NCBI GenBank assembly: GCA_024364735.1
Contig: JAGFNQ010000954.1
Coordinates: 597,016-661,015, forward strand
From: Boesenbergia rotunda
Taxonomy: Eukaryota; Streptophyta; Magnoliopsida; Zingiberales; Zingiberaceae
Length of the DNA stretch: 64,000 nt
Direction of reading: 5' to 3'
Shown here: positions 23,157-34,910 of the stretch, piece after piece
Layout: each line of letters opens with the position of its first letter
How positions within the stretch are numbered: position 1 is the stretch's first letter
The notes under the pieces: model-generated
Databases searched by the model: none
Told to the model about the DNA's origin: nothing
Seen by the model: the letters and a program-made list of their open reading frames with translations, nothing else
Made by a program: the position numbers and the translations under genes

Positions 23157-24429
23157 TATTAATGCCAAAAATACTAGATCGAACTTGGTTTTGGTAATGG
23201 CAAAGGGTTCAAAATTAAGTTTATATTGTGATCTGATGATTTTACTAAGTGTGCAGAAAAGTCCTAGTTGAGCTAGGCACGAAGTCTTGACCTGCAGGAT
23301 TGAGCACAAAGTCCTAGTTGAGGACTAGGCATGAAGTCCTGACCGAGGGCTGGGCACCGAAGACCTGACCAAGGATTGGGCATGAAGTCCTGGTCGAGGA
23401 CTGGGCACGAAGTCATGGTCGGGGACTGGGCACTGAAAACCTGATCCGGAAGATCGGGCAGGAGACTTAGCCGAGCGAGGACTGCGGATAGAAGTAGAGA
23501 CAGGTCAAGGTACGGACGTCTTGAGATCTGAGAGTCTTGGAGGCTGAGCAAAAGTCCAACCGGAGGAGCCGGTTAGCAAAAGGTAACTTCTCCTGAGAGT
23601 AGTAGGTGAGGACGCGTTCCCCGGAAGAGGGAACAGTAGGCGTCAGTTTGACCTAAAATTTCATTTTGAAATCCAAAGTCAGAACCAAGACAGCTCTGGC
23701 TGTTATTCATGCATATCTATTATATAATTGTGTTCTTGGACTAACCCTGATTGCAGGCTAGGATGCTGCGATCCTAGGTGCCTGAAAGGTTTCAGGCGCT
23801 TGAGAACCCAGGAGCCTGAATGGTATCAAGCGCCCCAGAAGGGGTTCTTCCAGCGGCTGCACCACATCAGCTCCTAGGTGCCCGTGAGCTCACAGGCGCC
23901 CCAGTAGTCCAAGGTGCCCAAGAATGAATATAAGCGTTGGACGAGTCTACGGATAAGGATGCGGCGATTTCGGATGACGTGGTAGGCGCCCAATAGCTAT
24001 CAGGCACCCGAGAAGTAGCTATAAAAGGGGCTTCACCCCTTTGCCTTTAGACATCAACTCAAGCATTCAAACACGCTACGATAAGCTTCCGTGCTCAAGC
24101 CTTCTGCGTCGACAACGTTCAAGATCGACGACATGCCACTCCGACAAAGCTTCGCTCTTCTTAAGTGTCATCGGTATAAGTTTTTTTATTTAATTTTGTA
24201 TTTATACTTCTACACTTGTACATCATTTTTCAAGCTATATAATTGCCCAACAAAAATGATCAAGGACCGTGGCTTTGGAGTAGGAACCGTTACAGACTCC
24301 GAACCAAGTAAAACAAACTGCGTTAGCCATGTTTGATTTATGTATTTTCCGCTACATTTAATTTTGATTTTTTGAATAATTACGTTATCGATATTCACCC
24401 CCCCCTCTATCGATTACAATAATCCCACA
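23157..24429 (+). mobile_element. Element E 3' LTR
   Basis: Aligned with its relatives, the LTR starts TATTAATGCC where they have TGTTGGTGCC; the terminal TG is mutated by G-to-A changes. It ends at CCCACA (24429), 1,273 bp. It has a gggcacgaag minisatellite (23270-23450) and TATAAAA at 24020-24026. It abuts the gag of element F, so E was inserted in F. Confidence 0.8.
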
Positions 24430-25394
24430 CCTTCTTTCTCCGTGACTTCTTAGCCTCTTTTATGTTGTGACACTCCGATTTAAAGTGACCCTTCTTGTTG
24501 CACCATAACAGGTAATCTCCGTCTTTCCTTTTTGACTTGTGCATGGTTCAGTTGAATCATCCTTTGACTGAACCTTCTTCTTCTTCTTTCTCTGTCCTTT
24601 GTTCATCTTGTAATGGTTCTGATCGATTTTGACTAGCTTGGTGTAGTTGATGTCGTCGTCATCAGATTCTGAGTTATTTTGAGTCGGAATCAGACTCAGG
24701 TATTGGTTGCGATTTTTTCTTCTTTATTTTACCTACAACAAGGATAATACCTTTCTTGACCTATGTAAAGTTAGTCTATTCATGTAATTCAAGTTCTAAA
24801 AATAATTCATCTAAGTTGATTTTAGAGAGATCCCTTGAAACCTTTTAAGCATCTACCATAGATGCCCACAAAGTGTTTCTAGGGAAAGAATTTTAGGCAT
24901 ACCTTATCAAGTCCCGGTTCTCTACCATGGTCGATGGCGTGAAGACCGTTCATAAGCTCCTGGATGCATGTGTGAAGTTGTGCAGCGTTTTCACCGTCTT
25001 GCATCTTGATGTTGTAGAGCTTGTTTAGGAGTAGATCCCGCTTGCTGATCTTTGTATCTGAAGTCCCTTCGTGATGCTCAATTAGCTTATTCCAGAGCTC
25101 TTCCGCAATGTTGAAGGGGCCGACGCAGTTGAGCTCCTCCTTCATGAGGCCACACTGGAGGGTCTGTATTGCCTTGGCATAATCTTCTATCTTTTTCTTC
25201 AAGGCGGCATCCCACTCCGTGTATCCCAAATATTCGCCTTATGTATTCATTGGGATTTCCAATCCGACCTGGATGATAATCCACATTTCCACCTGATTTT
25301 TCAATTGGACATCCATGCGGTTCTTATAGTGGCTGAAATCTTTGCTTGAGAAGAGAGGAGGGTGGGCAGTGTTGCATCCTTCTTGTTGGGCCAT
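24430..25394 (-). pseudogene. Element F gag (5' part, decayed)
   Basis: On the minus strand Gag starts at 25394 (MAQQEGCNTAHPPLF, then NRMDVQLKNQVEMWIIIQ). It continues in a second frame (KRDLLLNKLYNIKMQDGENA) and ends at a decayed zinc knuckle where E is inserted (24430). A stop after IPMNT (near 25239) and further frame changes near 24900 and 24680 inactivate it. It aligns with the Gag of B and H. The pol of F is not found in the window. Confidence 0.85.
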
Positions 25395-25650
25395 AAAGAA
25401 TCCTAAAAGAAACATAAACAAGAAAATTTATCCCAAGACTTGGTCTTGGATTAGTAGTGCGGTATGAAAATATATATAAGAAAAAATTCCCGAGTGGTGT
25501 CGCACCAACTTCGAAAAAAAAATCTACGATCGAAAAAGAACCAAAAAAATATCAAAAAAAGGCAAGAATATCATTTCTGATTAATTTTAAAAAATCAAAG
25601 AATTCGAAAAAAAATGGTCAACTAGTGATTTCACCGAAATTGAGCAACCC

Positions 25651-25662
25651 GCTCTGATACCA
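25651..25662 (-). other. Primer binding site (element F)
   Basis: TGGTATCAGAGC on the minus strand, two nucleotides after the LTR end; tRNA-Met type. Confidence 0.85.
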
Positions 25663-25664
25663 CT

Positions 25665-26957
25665 TGTGGGATCGATGTGATCGATAGATGGGGGGTGAAT
25701 ATTGATATGAAATTTTTTGGATTTAAAACGTGAGTAAACACAGTGGAATAATTAAAAGGAACAAGTCAAAACAATGCTAACAAGCTTTGTTTTTACTTGG
25801 TTCGGAATTTGTGATGGCTCCTACTCCAAGGCTCACGGTCCTTAACCGTTTTCGTTGGGCAATTCTATAATACACAAAATGAGTTACAGAGTATGTATGT
25901 TTAAGTACAAATAAAAATGAAACTTTATACCGACAACACTTACTTAAAGGAGAAGAAGGTGTTTCATCGTCGAAGCACTGTGTCGTCGATCCCAGGCTAT
26001 CTTGGCGCAGTGAACATGAGCATGGAAGGTTGAAAACTTGATTGCGGTGATTCAGAATGATTGATTTTTTATATTCAAGATTGAGGGGGCGAAACCCCTT
26101 TCATATTGGCAGTCGGGCGCTCGAGTGCACATAGGGGTGCCTCCACGTCGCCGACGTCATCCACTGACTTGACCGATGTTTATCCACTCTCGGGCGCCTG
26201 AGTGCTCTGGGGCGCCTGAGTGCTGACATGGCACGTCCGATCAGCAGCCGCCAACTCAGCTTCGCCAATGTTGAGCAAAACTAACTGGGGTGCCCGAGAC
26301 CTCTCGGGCGCTTGTATACTCGAGTGCCCAGGCCCTCTGGGGTGCCCTCAAAGCGGCTGGGTCAACTTTTTGGGTTGCAAAATAGGTTAGTCTAAGTGTA
26401 ATAAATAATATATAAATGTACATGCACGTAAAACAACCAAAGTTGTTTGATCTTGACTTTGGATTTCAAATGAAATTCTAGGTCAGACCGACGTCTACTG
26501 TTCCCTCTTCCGAGGAACGCGTCCTCACCTACTCCACTCTGAGAAATTACCTTTTGCCAACCAGCACCTCCGGTTGGACTTTTTCTCAGCCTCCGAAGCT
26601 CCCGAATCTCGAGACCTACTTTTGTCCGTTGTCCTCGCTCGGTTAAGTCTTCTGCCCGATCTTCCAGATTAGGTCTTCGTGCCCAATTTCTCGAATCAGG
26701 TCTTCGTTCCCAACCCATGGTTAGGTCTTCGGTGCCCAGCCCTCGGCTAGGACTTCATGCCCAGTCCTTGACCAGGATTTCGTGCCTAGTCCTCGACCAG
26801 GACATCGTGCTCAACCCCGCAGGTCAAGTCTTCATGCCTAGGTAAACTAAGATTTTCCTGTACACTTAGCAAATACGTTAGATCACAACACAAACCTAAC
26901 TTTGAACCCTTTGTCATTATCATAACCAGGTTCGATCTGGTATTTTCGGCACCAACA
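25665..26957 (-). mobile_element. Element F 5' LTR
   Basis: On the minus strand it runs from TGTTGGTGCCG (26957) to ATCCCACA (25665), 1,293 bp. It holds a minisatellite (26640-26850). The TATA region (about 26100, minus strand) has decayed to a form without a clear TATAAA. It lies in a gag relic of a TNT1-94-like element. Confidence 0.8.
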
Positions 26958-27392
26958 CAATTGATCCTAGCCGCTCGATGTGCCCATTCATCATTGGTAC
27001 AAATTGCACTGCAGATGAACCCTCTTGCATCTTTGAGTAGAAAAGAAGCTTAGAGATCTCGAACCTTTCGAATCTAGCTTGCTCAATGAAAAACTCATGA
27101 AGATGATAGATAATAGTATAAACATTCGTATGCACATGCTGCTTCTGTAGCTTAGGAGTCATCAAGGCTAGCATGATGCAACTAGTAAGCTCAGAATCTG
27201 TCATATGCTTCTGATGGGACAACAATTGGTCAGGAATTGCATATCAGCTAGACTACAAGGAAGAGGCTCTTCAAAGACATACACAAACTTTTTAACCTTG
27301 AAAATAATTCTAATGTTTCTAAGTTAGTCCAAGAAGTTCAGTCTGGTCAGTTTGTTCGAGTCCAAAATTGAATGCAAGTTTAAAGTCATCAT
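26958..27392 (-). pseudogene. Gag N-terminal relic of a D-type copia element
   Basis: On the minus strand a start codon near 27392 leads into a frame related to Gag of element D (SILDSNKLT, then QKHMTDSELTSCIMLALM and EQARFERFEISKLLF). A stop and a frameshift separate the two parts near 27230. The relic ends at the LTR of F. It shows that D-type elements existed here before F arrived. Confidence 0.8.
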
Positions 27393-27507
27393 GATCAAAC
27401 GATTAGCCTAAGAAATACAAAATCAAGCAAATATGAGAGAGATGATTTATTTCATAAATGTAAATAATTTACACATAAATACGAAATCCCATAATAGGTT
27501 TCAGTGC

Positions 27508-27955
27508 TTTTGAAGTTGTCTATGGGCGGAACCCAACCGGGGTACTAGATGTGACCCCTATCCAATATATAAGACAATTCAGTCCTAAAACAAATGAGAA
27601 AATAGAGCATCTTCGAGGTATTCATGAACAAGTGAAGTAGGTTATTAAAGAAAATAATACCAAGTACAAAACTCAGGTTGGTCGTCGTCATTGTCTAGTA
27701 CTATTTGATGTTGACGACTTTGTTTAGCTATATAACTCATGATCATTTTACTGTGGGTGAATATAGCAAGCTTATAGATCGGAAGATTGAACCATGTGAA
27801 ATACTGCAGAAGATCAACGACAATGCCTATACGTTAAGCCTTCCTAGTTTTTTGAAGATTTCTAATGTCTTAATGTGAAGCACTTGACTCCCTATTCTGT
27901 GGATACTGGTGATACTACTACGAATTTGAGGATGAGTTCTTTTTAACCCATAATA
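27508..27955 (+). pseudogene. Ty3/gypsy integrase C-terminal relic
   Basis: Translation with frame changes gives the familiar tail of plant gypsy integrases: FEVVYGRNPTGVLDVTPIQY, IHEQVK, NTKYKTQVGRRHCLV, a decayed KIEPCEILQKINDNAY-like part, then VKHLTPYSVDTGD and LRMSSF. Several stops and at least two frameshifts are present. Nothing upstream of this domain survives. Confidence 0.75.
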
Positions 27956-28520
27956 ATTGATGTAGGACAAATATAGGAATACTCAATCTTCATTGCATCA
28001 TAAGTTTTGACTCCGGATTCTAAATCAAGTTCTATCTGCGCTTACACATATATAATTTAGAGATCTAAGTTTATTATGGGGAATCCTTAATCGCCAAGTT
28101 TTAGGCTTAAAACCCATAGTTTATGCCCTTTTTAGAGCCTCTGAATATTGTTTTACTATTTTTAGTAATTTCTATTTTATGATATTTAGGGTATTTTTGG
28201 TATGTCAAGTATTTATGGATTAGGGTTTGTCTCTAAGCGTTTTGTTTTAATAATTTCTTTCTATTATGAATTTTCCTTTTCTAGTATGATTTCTCTCATT
28301 TCTTACAAGATAAGAATTAATGTCTATATATTAGTTTTTTTTTCTTTCGTTGAGTCTTAGGATTTTGAGTCTATATAAATATCTATTTAGTTGTTTGAGA
28401 AATTATCCTCTCTTCTTAATAAAGTCTTTTTTGTTTTGATAAAAACTAGAGAATGACAATTACTCTTTATTTTCGACTGTTTCTTTTCTTACCTTATCCT
28501 CAATTCTCTCTTGTCGTCAG
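27956..28520 (+). mobile_element. Probable gypsy LTR or 3' remnant
   Basis: This AT-rich stretch follows the integrase end and includes a TATA-like tctatataaatatc near 28370, followed by a CT-rich stretch. That is the expected arrangement of a short gypsy LTR. Its borders could not be fixed. Confidence 0.4.
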
Positions 28521-29498
28521 CCAATGGGATAATCGTAATCTTACTCAACATGAAAATGAAAGTTAAATATATAAAGTTTTAAAAATACTCTCACTTTTAA
28601 AAATAAATCTACATGTGAAAAAAAATGTGAATAGTCTATTAAATCTATCCTTTGAGAGATATGCAGTGAGGGTCGATGTTGATGTCATGGAGTGCGAGCG
28701 ATTAGAAGTTGAGCGGTGATAGCACGCGCTACATGAGGAGCGATGGTGCAAAGATAAGATACCTAAATAGATGAGTTAATTTGATTCTAATATTTTAAAA
28801 TAAGAATAAGAATAAAATAAAATATTTTTAAGTTTTCACTCTTATTCTTACATCCCAATTAACTCACTGAATCCCAAATAATAATCAAAACTTTCCTTCT
28901 TATTTACTCTTTCTTCCCATTCCCTCACCTCCTCGCAGATAGAGCCGGGGAGTCCGCAAAGATGACGACGAGTCATGATATATATGTACGTAACTTTACA
29001 CCTCAAAGTTTTAATATACTAATTGAAAACAGAGTTTGCAGTTTGGGGCAGCAGCTGGATCTATTCCGACCCACCATCTTATTGAAAACCCAACAAGAAA
29101 GCTCATTTATAATCTGACTGTGAACTCGTGGGTTGTTCATGATCTTGTCGGTTGCTTGGTCATGAATTTGCCCCTCATTGAAAGCTTGTCGGCTATGACA
29201 AACGTCATAAGTCCATCAGTTTACATTTTTTCTTTCCCTTTTTAACTAATTTTTTTCCTCATAATTAAACCTTTATATCTAAAAATTGTTCAGTAAATTG
29301 GTCGTTAGGAGTAAATTGAGCATTACCCCTCTACACTCATATTGACTTTGGCTATTTCAAAAGTTTGTTAAGCTTCTTCTTGTGAAGTAATGTTAAGATT
29401 TACTACTATCATTTTCTTAAATGGTGATTTCATTAACAATTAGTCATCGTTAAGTCATATATTCCCGAAACATCCATATCTACAATCATAGCACCGAG
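28521..29498. other. AT-rich intergenic stretch
   Basis: No gene or repeat partner is seen. Short ORFs at 28563-28751 and 29036-29245 have no recognisable domain. Confidence 0.5.
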
Positions 29499-29762
29499 TA
29501 ATAGAGTAATAAAAGTAGAGAGAAAAAGAGATAACAAAATAGTTTTCTTAATTTCATAAATTATTCATAAGATATACAATTTATAAAGTCCTAGAATGCT
29601 TAATCAAATAAAAAATTAATAAAGAAATTATTATTTAACAAATTCATAACGAAACTGTTAATTAACAGATTAATAAGGAAATGATCTAATCTAATAATCA
29701 TAATATAAATTTGATTTGACTTGGTCAAAAATCTTGTTAAATAATTATTCTCTTTTAACTCT
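29499..29762 (-). mobile_element. Element G 3' LTR
   Basis: About 264 bp that match, in the same orientation, the segment at 36571-36833. Shared blocks include aatctaataatcataatat and ttaaataattattctctttt. The right-hand copy directly abuts a primer binding site on the minus strand, so these are the LTRs of a minus-strand element. Confidence 0.65.
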
Positions 29763-29844
29763 TGATAAACTTAATAGGAAATTTCTGACGTTGAGTTTGC
29801 AAGATAGTCTGCTGAGACATTGTTTACAATAAAAGATGCCTTTT

Positions 29845-30130
29845 TATTGTAACGACCCGGCCCGTCGACCTGACCCCTCAGCCCCTTGGATGGTCAAATT
29901 TCATTTTTGGCGGCCCAACAACCTGGCCCCTTTGGTCATCGACCGTCGACCGTGCCGTTACTCACGAGGTCTTCCCACCCCTGGCCAGTGGATTTTTGCC
30001 TTCCTCAAGATTCGAACTCTAGACCTCTAGGATAAGTACTAGAGTTTATGAATACTGATAGCCAAGTGAGCGCCGGATAAGTACTAGACTCAATGAACAA
30101 TCCTACAAGAGATAAGATGATGATAAAGAG
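29845..30130. mobile_element. LTR-like fragment inside element G
   Basis: It starts tgtaacgacccggcccgtcg and includes gattcgaactctagacctct, phrases common in plant LTRs. It is GC-richer than its surroundings and occupies the place where the RT and RNase H of G should be. Borders are approximate. Confidence 0.4.
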
Positions 30131-30169
30131 CTTGATAATCCCCTCCCCAATCAGAATGAAGAGAGAGTA

Positions 30170-31110
30170 TTTTGCGATTAAAATATCGTTCAACTTTCTT
30201 TTGAAAATGATAGAATATGTAAAATAAATCAGATTTTCTTTTCATAGGATAAAGCCAAGTGTATTTACTTAAATGATCAATGAAAGTAACATAATATAGG
30301 AAACCTTAATTAGACAAGATAGGTGCAGGACCTCAAACATCAAAATGAATTATTTCAAGTAGAAAATCAGAAACACGTTCAGATGAAGAAAAATATAACT
30401 TATAACTTTTAGATTCCATACATGCCTAACAAGAATGAGATGGAGATGAAGTAAAGGAAGTAGGTAAATCATACCTATTTATGATCGACTGAATAATACG
30501 AATGAAAGGATGGCCAAGTCGAGCATGCCAAGCTGGTTTATTTATGCGTTCACCAATAAAAACTTTGATTGAAGAATTTTGAAGATAGTAGAAACTATTT
30601 TTATACCCCCAAGAAATACAATAGTATTTGTTCCTCTATCTTTTATAAAATAATGATTATGATAAAATTTAAAAAAGACATTGTTATCAAGGCAAAATTG
30701 ACATACAAAGTGTAAATTTTTAGTAATAGATGGAACATGAAAGATGTTGCGCATGTGAAAAGTATGATTGAAAAAATGAATGTATGTATTTTCAATATTA
30801 ATAATTTGTAAACCTGAGTCATCACCAACTTGTATCATATCCGAACCAATTCATATTAGTACTCCAGTAAAAATATTATAGTTTGATGTGATATAATGAG
30901 TTGCTCCAGTGTCAATATACCAATTAGTAGACAGAATTTTTGAAGATTTGCTATTAGTAGGCACATATGAGAGAACCTTAGGATAAACTTGTAAAGTAGT
31001 TCAGTGTCTTAACTCTGCAGGACTACCAATAAAATTTGAATAATATCGTCTAGGACATTGAATATCAATATGTCCTTTTTGGAGATAAATTTGACATCTT
31101 TTTAATGCTA
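30170..31110 (-). pseudogene. Element G gag zinc knuckle, protease and integrase relic
   Basis: Order on the minus strand: a zinc knuckle (CQIYLQKGHIDIQC, where Y replaces the second cysteine, near 31080), protease (WYIDTGATHYIT near 30930), and the gag-pre-integrase part (MRNIFHVPSITKNLHFVCQF, 30838-30542). The integrase start follows (YYVTFIDHLSKYTWLYPMKR, near 30270). Stops and shifts interrupt it in several places. Integrase ends about 30170 and RT/RNase H are gone. It is a copia element of a lineage different from SIRE and D. Confidence 0.75.
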
Positions 31111-31252
31111 AAGGACCACTGATGAAGATTCTGTCGAGTGTTTTAGGATATTGAATATCAAATGTTCAATTTGGAGATAAATTTGATATCTCCGAACTTC
31201 CGACATTAAAAATAATAAAAAATCATAAGTTGTTATAACTTAGCTTCTTGCT

Positions 31253-31261
31253 TAGAAAAAT
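31253..31261. other. Left target-site duplication of FB1
   Basis: TAGAAAAAT flanks the left end of FB1 and is repeated exactly at 36146-36154. Confidence 0.75.
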
Positions 31262-32426
31262 CGGCAATTTACCAAAAGGCGCACCCAAAAATGGGTATTT
31301 ACCAAAATGCGTCCCATGGTTTCAATGTTACCAAAGGGCGCACATATTTTAGTAAACTTCCTCTTATACCCCTACTGTCAATCAAGTACTGCATGCAATT
31401 CTCTTTCCCTTTCTCTTTCTCTTTGTCAGTAACGAATTTCGAGATGGACGTACGTACCTTTCTCAAAAAGATGTTCCTTTATATTTTGATAATAATATTA
31501 TGGAACCTTTCTCAAAACAAAAAAATATTAAAATTAATTAAAATATTTTTATTAAATAAAAACTAAAAGAACATTTCAGCCGCCCACGTTGGGCCTGAAA
31601 TGATTCCATTTCAGGCCCAACGTGGGGCTGAAATGTTTCCATTTCAGGCCCAACGTGTCCAATATTAAGGGTCTTTTCTCGATTCTTTGTTATTACATTT
31701 TAACACCTCGGAGAAGTCCAAATAAATAATGGATAGCAAATTTGAACTCCTTGTAACCTCGAAAATTCACAGGAACTGAAATTTTTACAATCGGAGCTCT
31801 CTAGGTCAATCAGTGGCCTTTTGGAGTCATTGGGGCCTGAAATGGAAAAATTTTCACGTGGGCCTGAAATTGAAACATTTCAGGCCCACGTGAAATTTTT
31901 CCATTTCAGGCCCCAATGACTTCAAAAGGCCACTGATTGACCTAGAGAGCTCCGATTGTAAAAATTTCAGTTCCTGTGAATTTCTGAGGTTACAAGGAGT
32001 TCAAATTTGCTATCCATTATTTATTTGGACTTTTTCAAGGTGTTAAAATGTAATAATGAAGAACCGAGAAAACATCACGTTGGGCCTGAAATGGGCACGT
32101 TGGGCCTGAAATGGAACCATTTCAGGCCCACGTTGGGCCTGAAATGGAATCATTTCAGGCCCAACGTGGACCTGAAATGGTTCCATTTCAGTCCCAATGA
32201 CCCTAAAAGGCCTAATGTGTCAAAATTCACTATTTGACCTAGAGAGCTCCGATTGTAAAAATTTCAGTTCCTGTGGATTTCTGAGGTTACAAGGAGTTCA
32301 AATTTGCTATCCATTATTCATTTGGACTTCTACGAGGTATTAAAATGTAATAATGAAGAACCGAGAAGAAATCACACATTAGGCCTTTTAGGGTCATTGG
32401 GCCTGAAATGGTTGGACACCTATTGC

Positions 32427-33667
32427 ATTGGTGATATCTAATATATAGATGTTTGGACACCTAAAATATCATCTCCTACCTCTGACCTCTCTATTCATAT
32501 GAAATTTTCAGAAATCCAGATATGGGAGGTCCATCAGTGAGTTTTGACCAAAACTCACTGATATTTCTAAACTACTCCTATTTGATTGGTGATATCTAAT
32601 ATATAGATGGTTGGACACCTAAAACATCATCTCCTACCTCTAACCTCTCTATTCATATGGAATTTTCAGAAATCCAGATATGGGAGGTCCATCAGTGGGT
32701 TTTGGTCAAAACTCACTTATATTTCTAAACTACTCCTATTTGATTGGTGATATCTAATATATACATGTTTGGACACCTAAAACATCATCTCCTACCTCTA
32801 ACCTCTCTATTCATATGGAATTTTCATAAATCCAGATATGGGAGATCCATCAGTGAGTTTTGACCAAAACCCACTGATATTTCTAAACTACTCCTATTTG
32901 ATTGGTGATATCTAATATATAGATGGTTGGACACCTAAAACATCATCTCCTACCTCTAACCTCTCTATTCATATGGAATTTTCAGAAATCCAGATATGGC
33001 AGGTCCATCAGTGGGTTTTGGTCAAAACTCACTGATATTTCTAAACTACTCCTATTTGATTGGTGATATCTAATATATAGATGGTTGGACACCTAAAATA
33101 TCATCTCCTACCTCTAACCTCTCTATTCATATGGAATTTTCAGAAATCCAGATATGGGAGGTTCATCAGTGAGTTTTGACCAAAACCCACTGATATTTCT
33201 AAACTACTCCTATTTGATTGGTGATATCTAATATATAGATGTTTGGACACCTAAAACATCATCTCCTACCTCTAACCTCTCTATTCATATGGAATTTTCA
33301 GAAATCCAGATATGGGAGGTCCATCAGTGAGTTTTGACCAAAATCCACTGATATTTCTAAACTACTCCTATTTGATTGGTGATATCTAATATATAGATGT
33401 TTGGACACCTAAAACATCATCTCCTACCTCTAACCTCTCTATTCATATGGAATTTTCAGAAATCCAGATATGGGAGGTCCATCAGTGGGTTTTGGTCAAA
33501 ACTCACTGATATTTCTAAACTACTCCTATTTGATTGGTGATATCTAATATATAGATGTTTGGACACCTAAAACATCATCTCCTACCTCTAACCTCTCTAT
33601 TCATATGGAATTTTCAGAAATCCAGATATGGGAGGTCCATCAGTGAGTTTTGACCAAAACCCACTGA
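32427..33667 (+). repeat. 158-bp tandem array, left arm of FB1
   Basis: Copies of attggtgatatctaatatat begin at 32427, 32585, 32743, 32901, 33059, 33217, 33375 and 33533, an exact 158-bp period. The last unit is truncated at the centre of the palindrome. Each unit has a ccatcagtgggttttg and caaaacccactgatatttc part that can pair. Confidence 0.92.
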
Positions 33668-33673
33668 GTTTTG

Positions 33674-34910
33674 ACTAAAACTCACTGATGGATCTCCCAT
33701 ATCTGGATTTCTGAAAATTCCATATGAATAGAGAGGTTAGAGGTAGGAGATGATGTTTTAGGTGTCCAAACATCTATATATTAGATATCACCAATCAAAT
33801 AGGAGTAGTTTAGAAATATCAGTGAGTTTTGACCAAAACCCACTGATGGACCTCCCATATCTGGATTTCTGAAAATTCCATATGAATAGAGAGGTTAGAG
33901 GTAGGAGATGATGTTTTAGGTGTCCAAACATCTATATATTAGATATCACCAATCAAATAGGAGTAGTTTAGAAATATCAGTGGGTTTTGGTCAAAACTCA
34001 CTGATGAACCTCCCATATCTGGATTTCTGAAAATTCCATATGAATAGAGAGGTTAGAGGTAGGAGATGATATTTTAGGTGTCCAACCATCTATATATTAG
34101 ATATCACCAATCAAATAGGAGTAGTTTAGAAATATCAGTGAGTTTTGACCAAAACCCACTGATGGACCTCCCATATCTGGATTTCTGAAAATTCCATATG
34201 AATAGAGAGGTTAGAGGTAGGAGATGATGTTTTAGGTGTCCAACCATCTATATATTAGATATCACCAATCAAATAGGAGTAGTTTAGAAATATCAGTGGG
34301 TTTTGGTCAAAACTCACTGATGGATCTCCCATATCTGGATTTCTAAAAATTCCATATGAATAGAGAGGTTAGAGGTAGGAGATGATGTTTTAGGTGTCCA
34401 AACATGTATATATTAGATATCACCAATCAAATAGGAGTAGTTTAGAAATATCAGTGAGTTTTGACCAAAACCCACTGATGGACCTCCCATATTTGGATTT
34501 CTGAAAATTCCATATGAATAGAGAGGTTAGAGGTAGGAGATGATGTTTTAGGTGTCCAACCATCTATATATTAGATATCACCAATCAAATAGGAGTAGTT
34601 TTGAAATATCAGTGAGTTTTGACCAAAACCCACTGATGGACCTCCCATATCTGGATTTCTGAAAATTCCATATGAATAGAGAGGTTAGAGGTAGGAGATG
34701 ATGTTTTAGGTGTCCAACCATCTATATATTAGATATCACCAATCAAATAGGAGTAGTTTAGAAATATCAGTGAGTTTTGGTCAAAACTCACTGATGGACC
34801 TTTCATATCTGGATTTCTGAAAATTTCATATGAATAGAGAGGTTAGAGGTAGGAGATGATATTTTAGGTGTCCAAACATCTATATATTAGATATCACCAA
34901 TGCAATAGGT
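33674..34910 (-). repeat. 158-bp tandem array, right arm of FB1 (inverted)
   Basis: The same unit on the opposite strand, eight copies, with reference points (caccaat) at 33795, 33953, 34111, 34269, 34427, 34585, 34743 and about 34900. Confidence 0.92.

Noticed and set aside
32007..32237. A 76-residue ORF, repeated as a mirror copy at 35091-35321
   Set aside because: It is a translation of the GGCCTGAAAT palindromes in the two FB1 arms, giving a repetitive GLKWNHFRP peptide.
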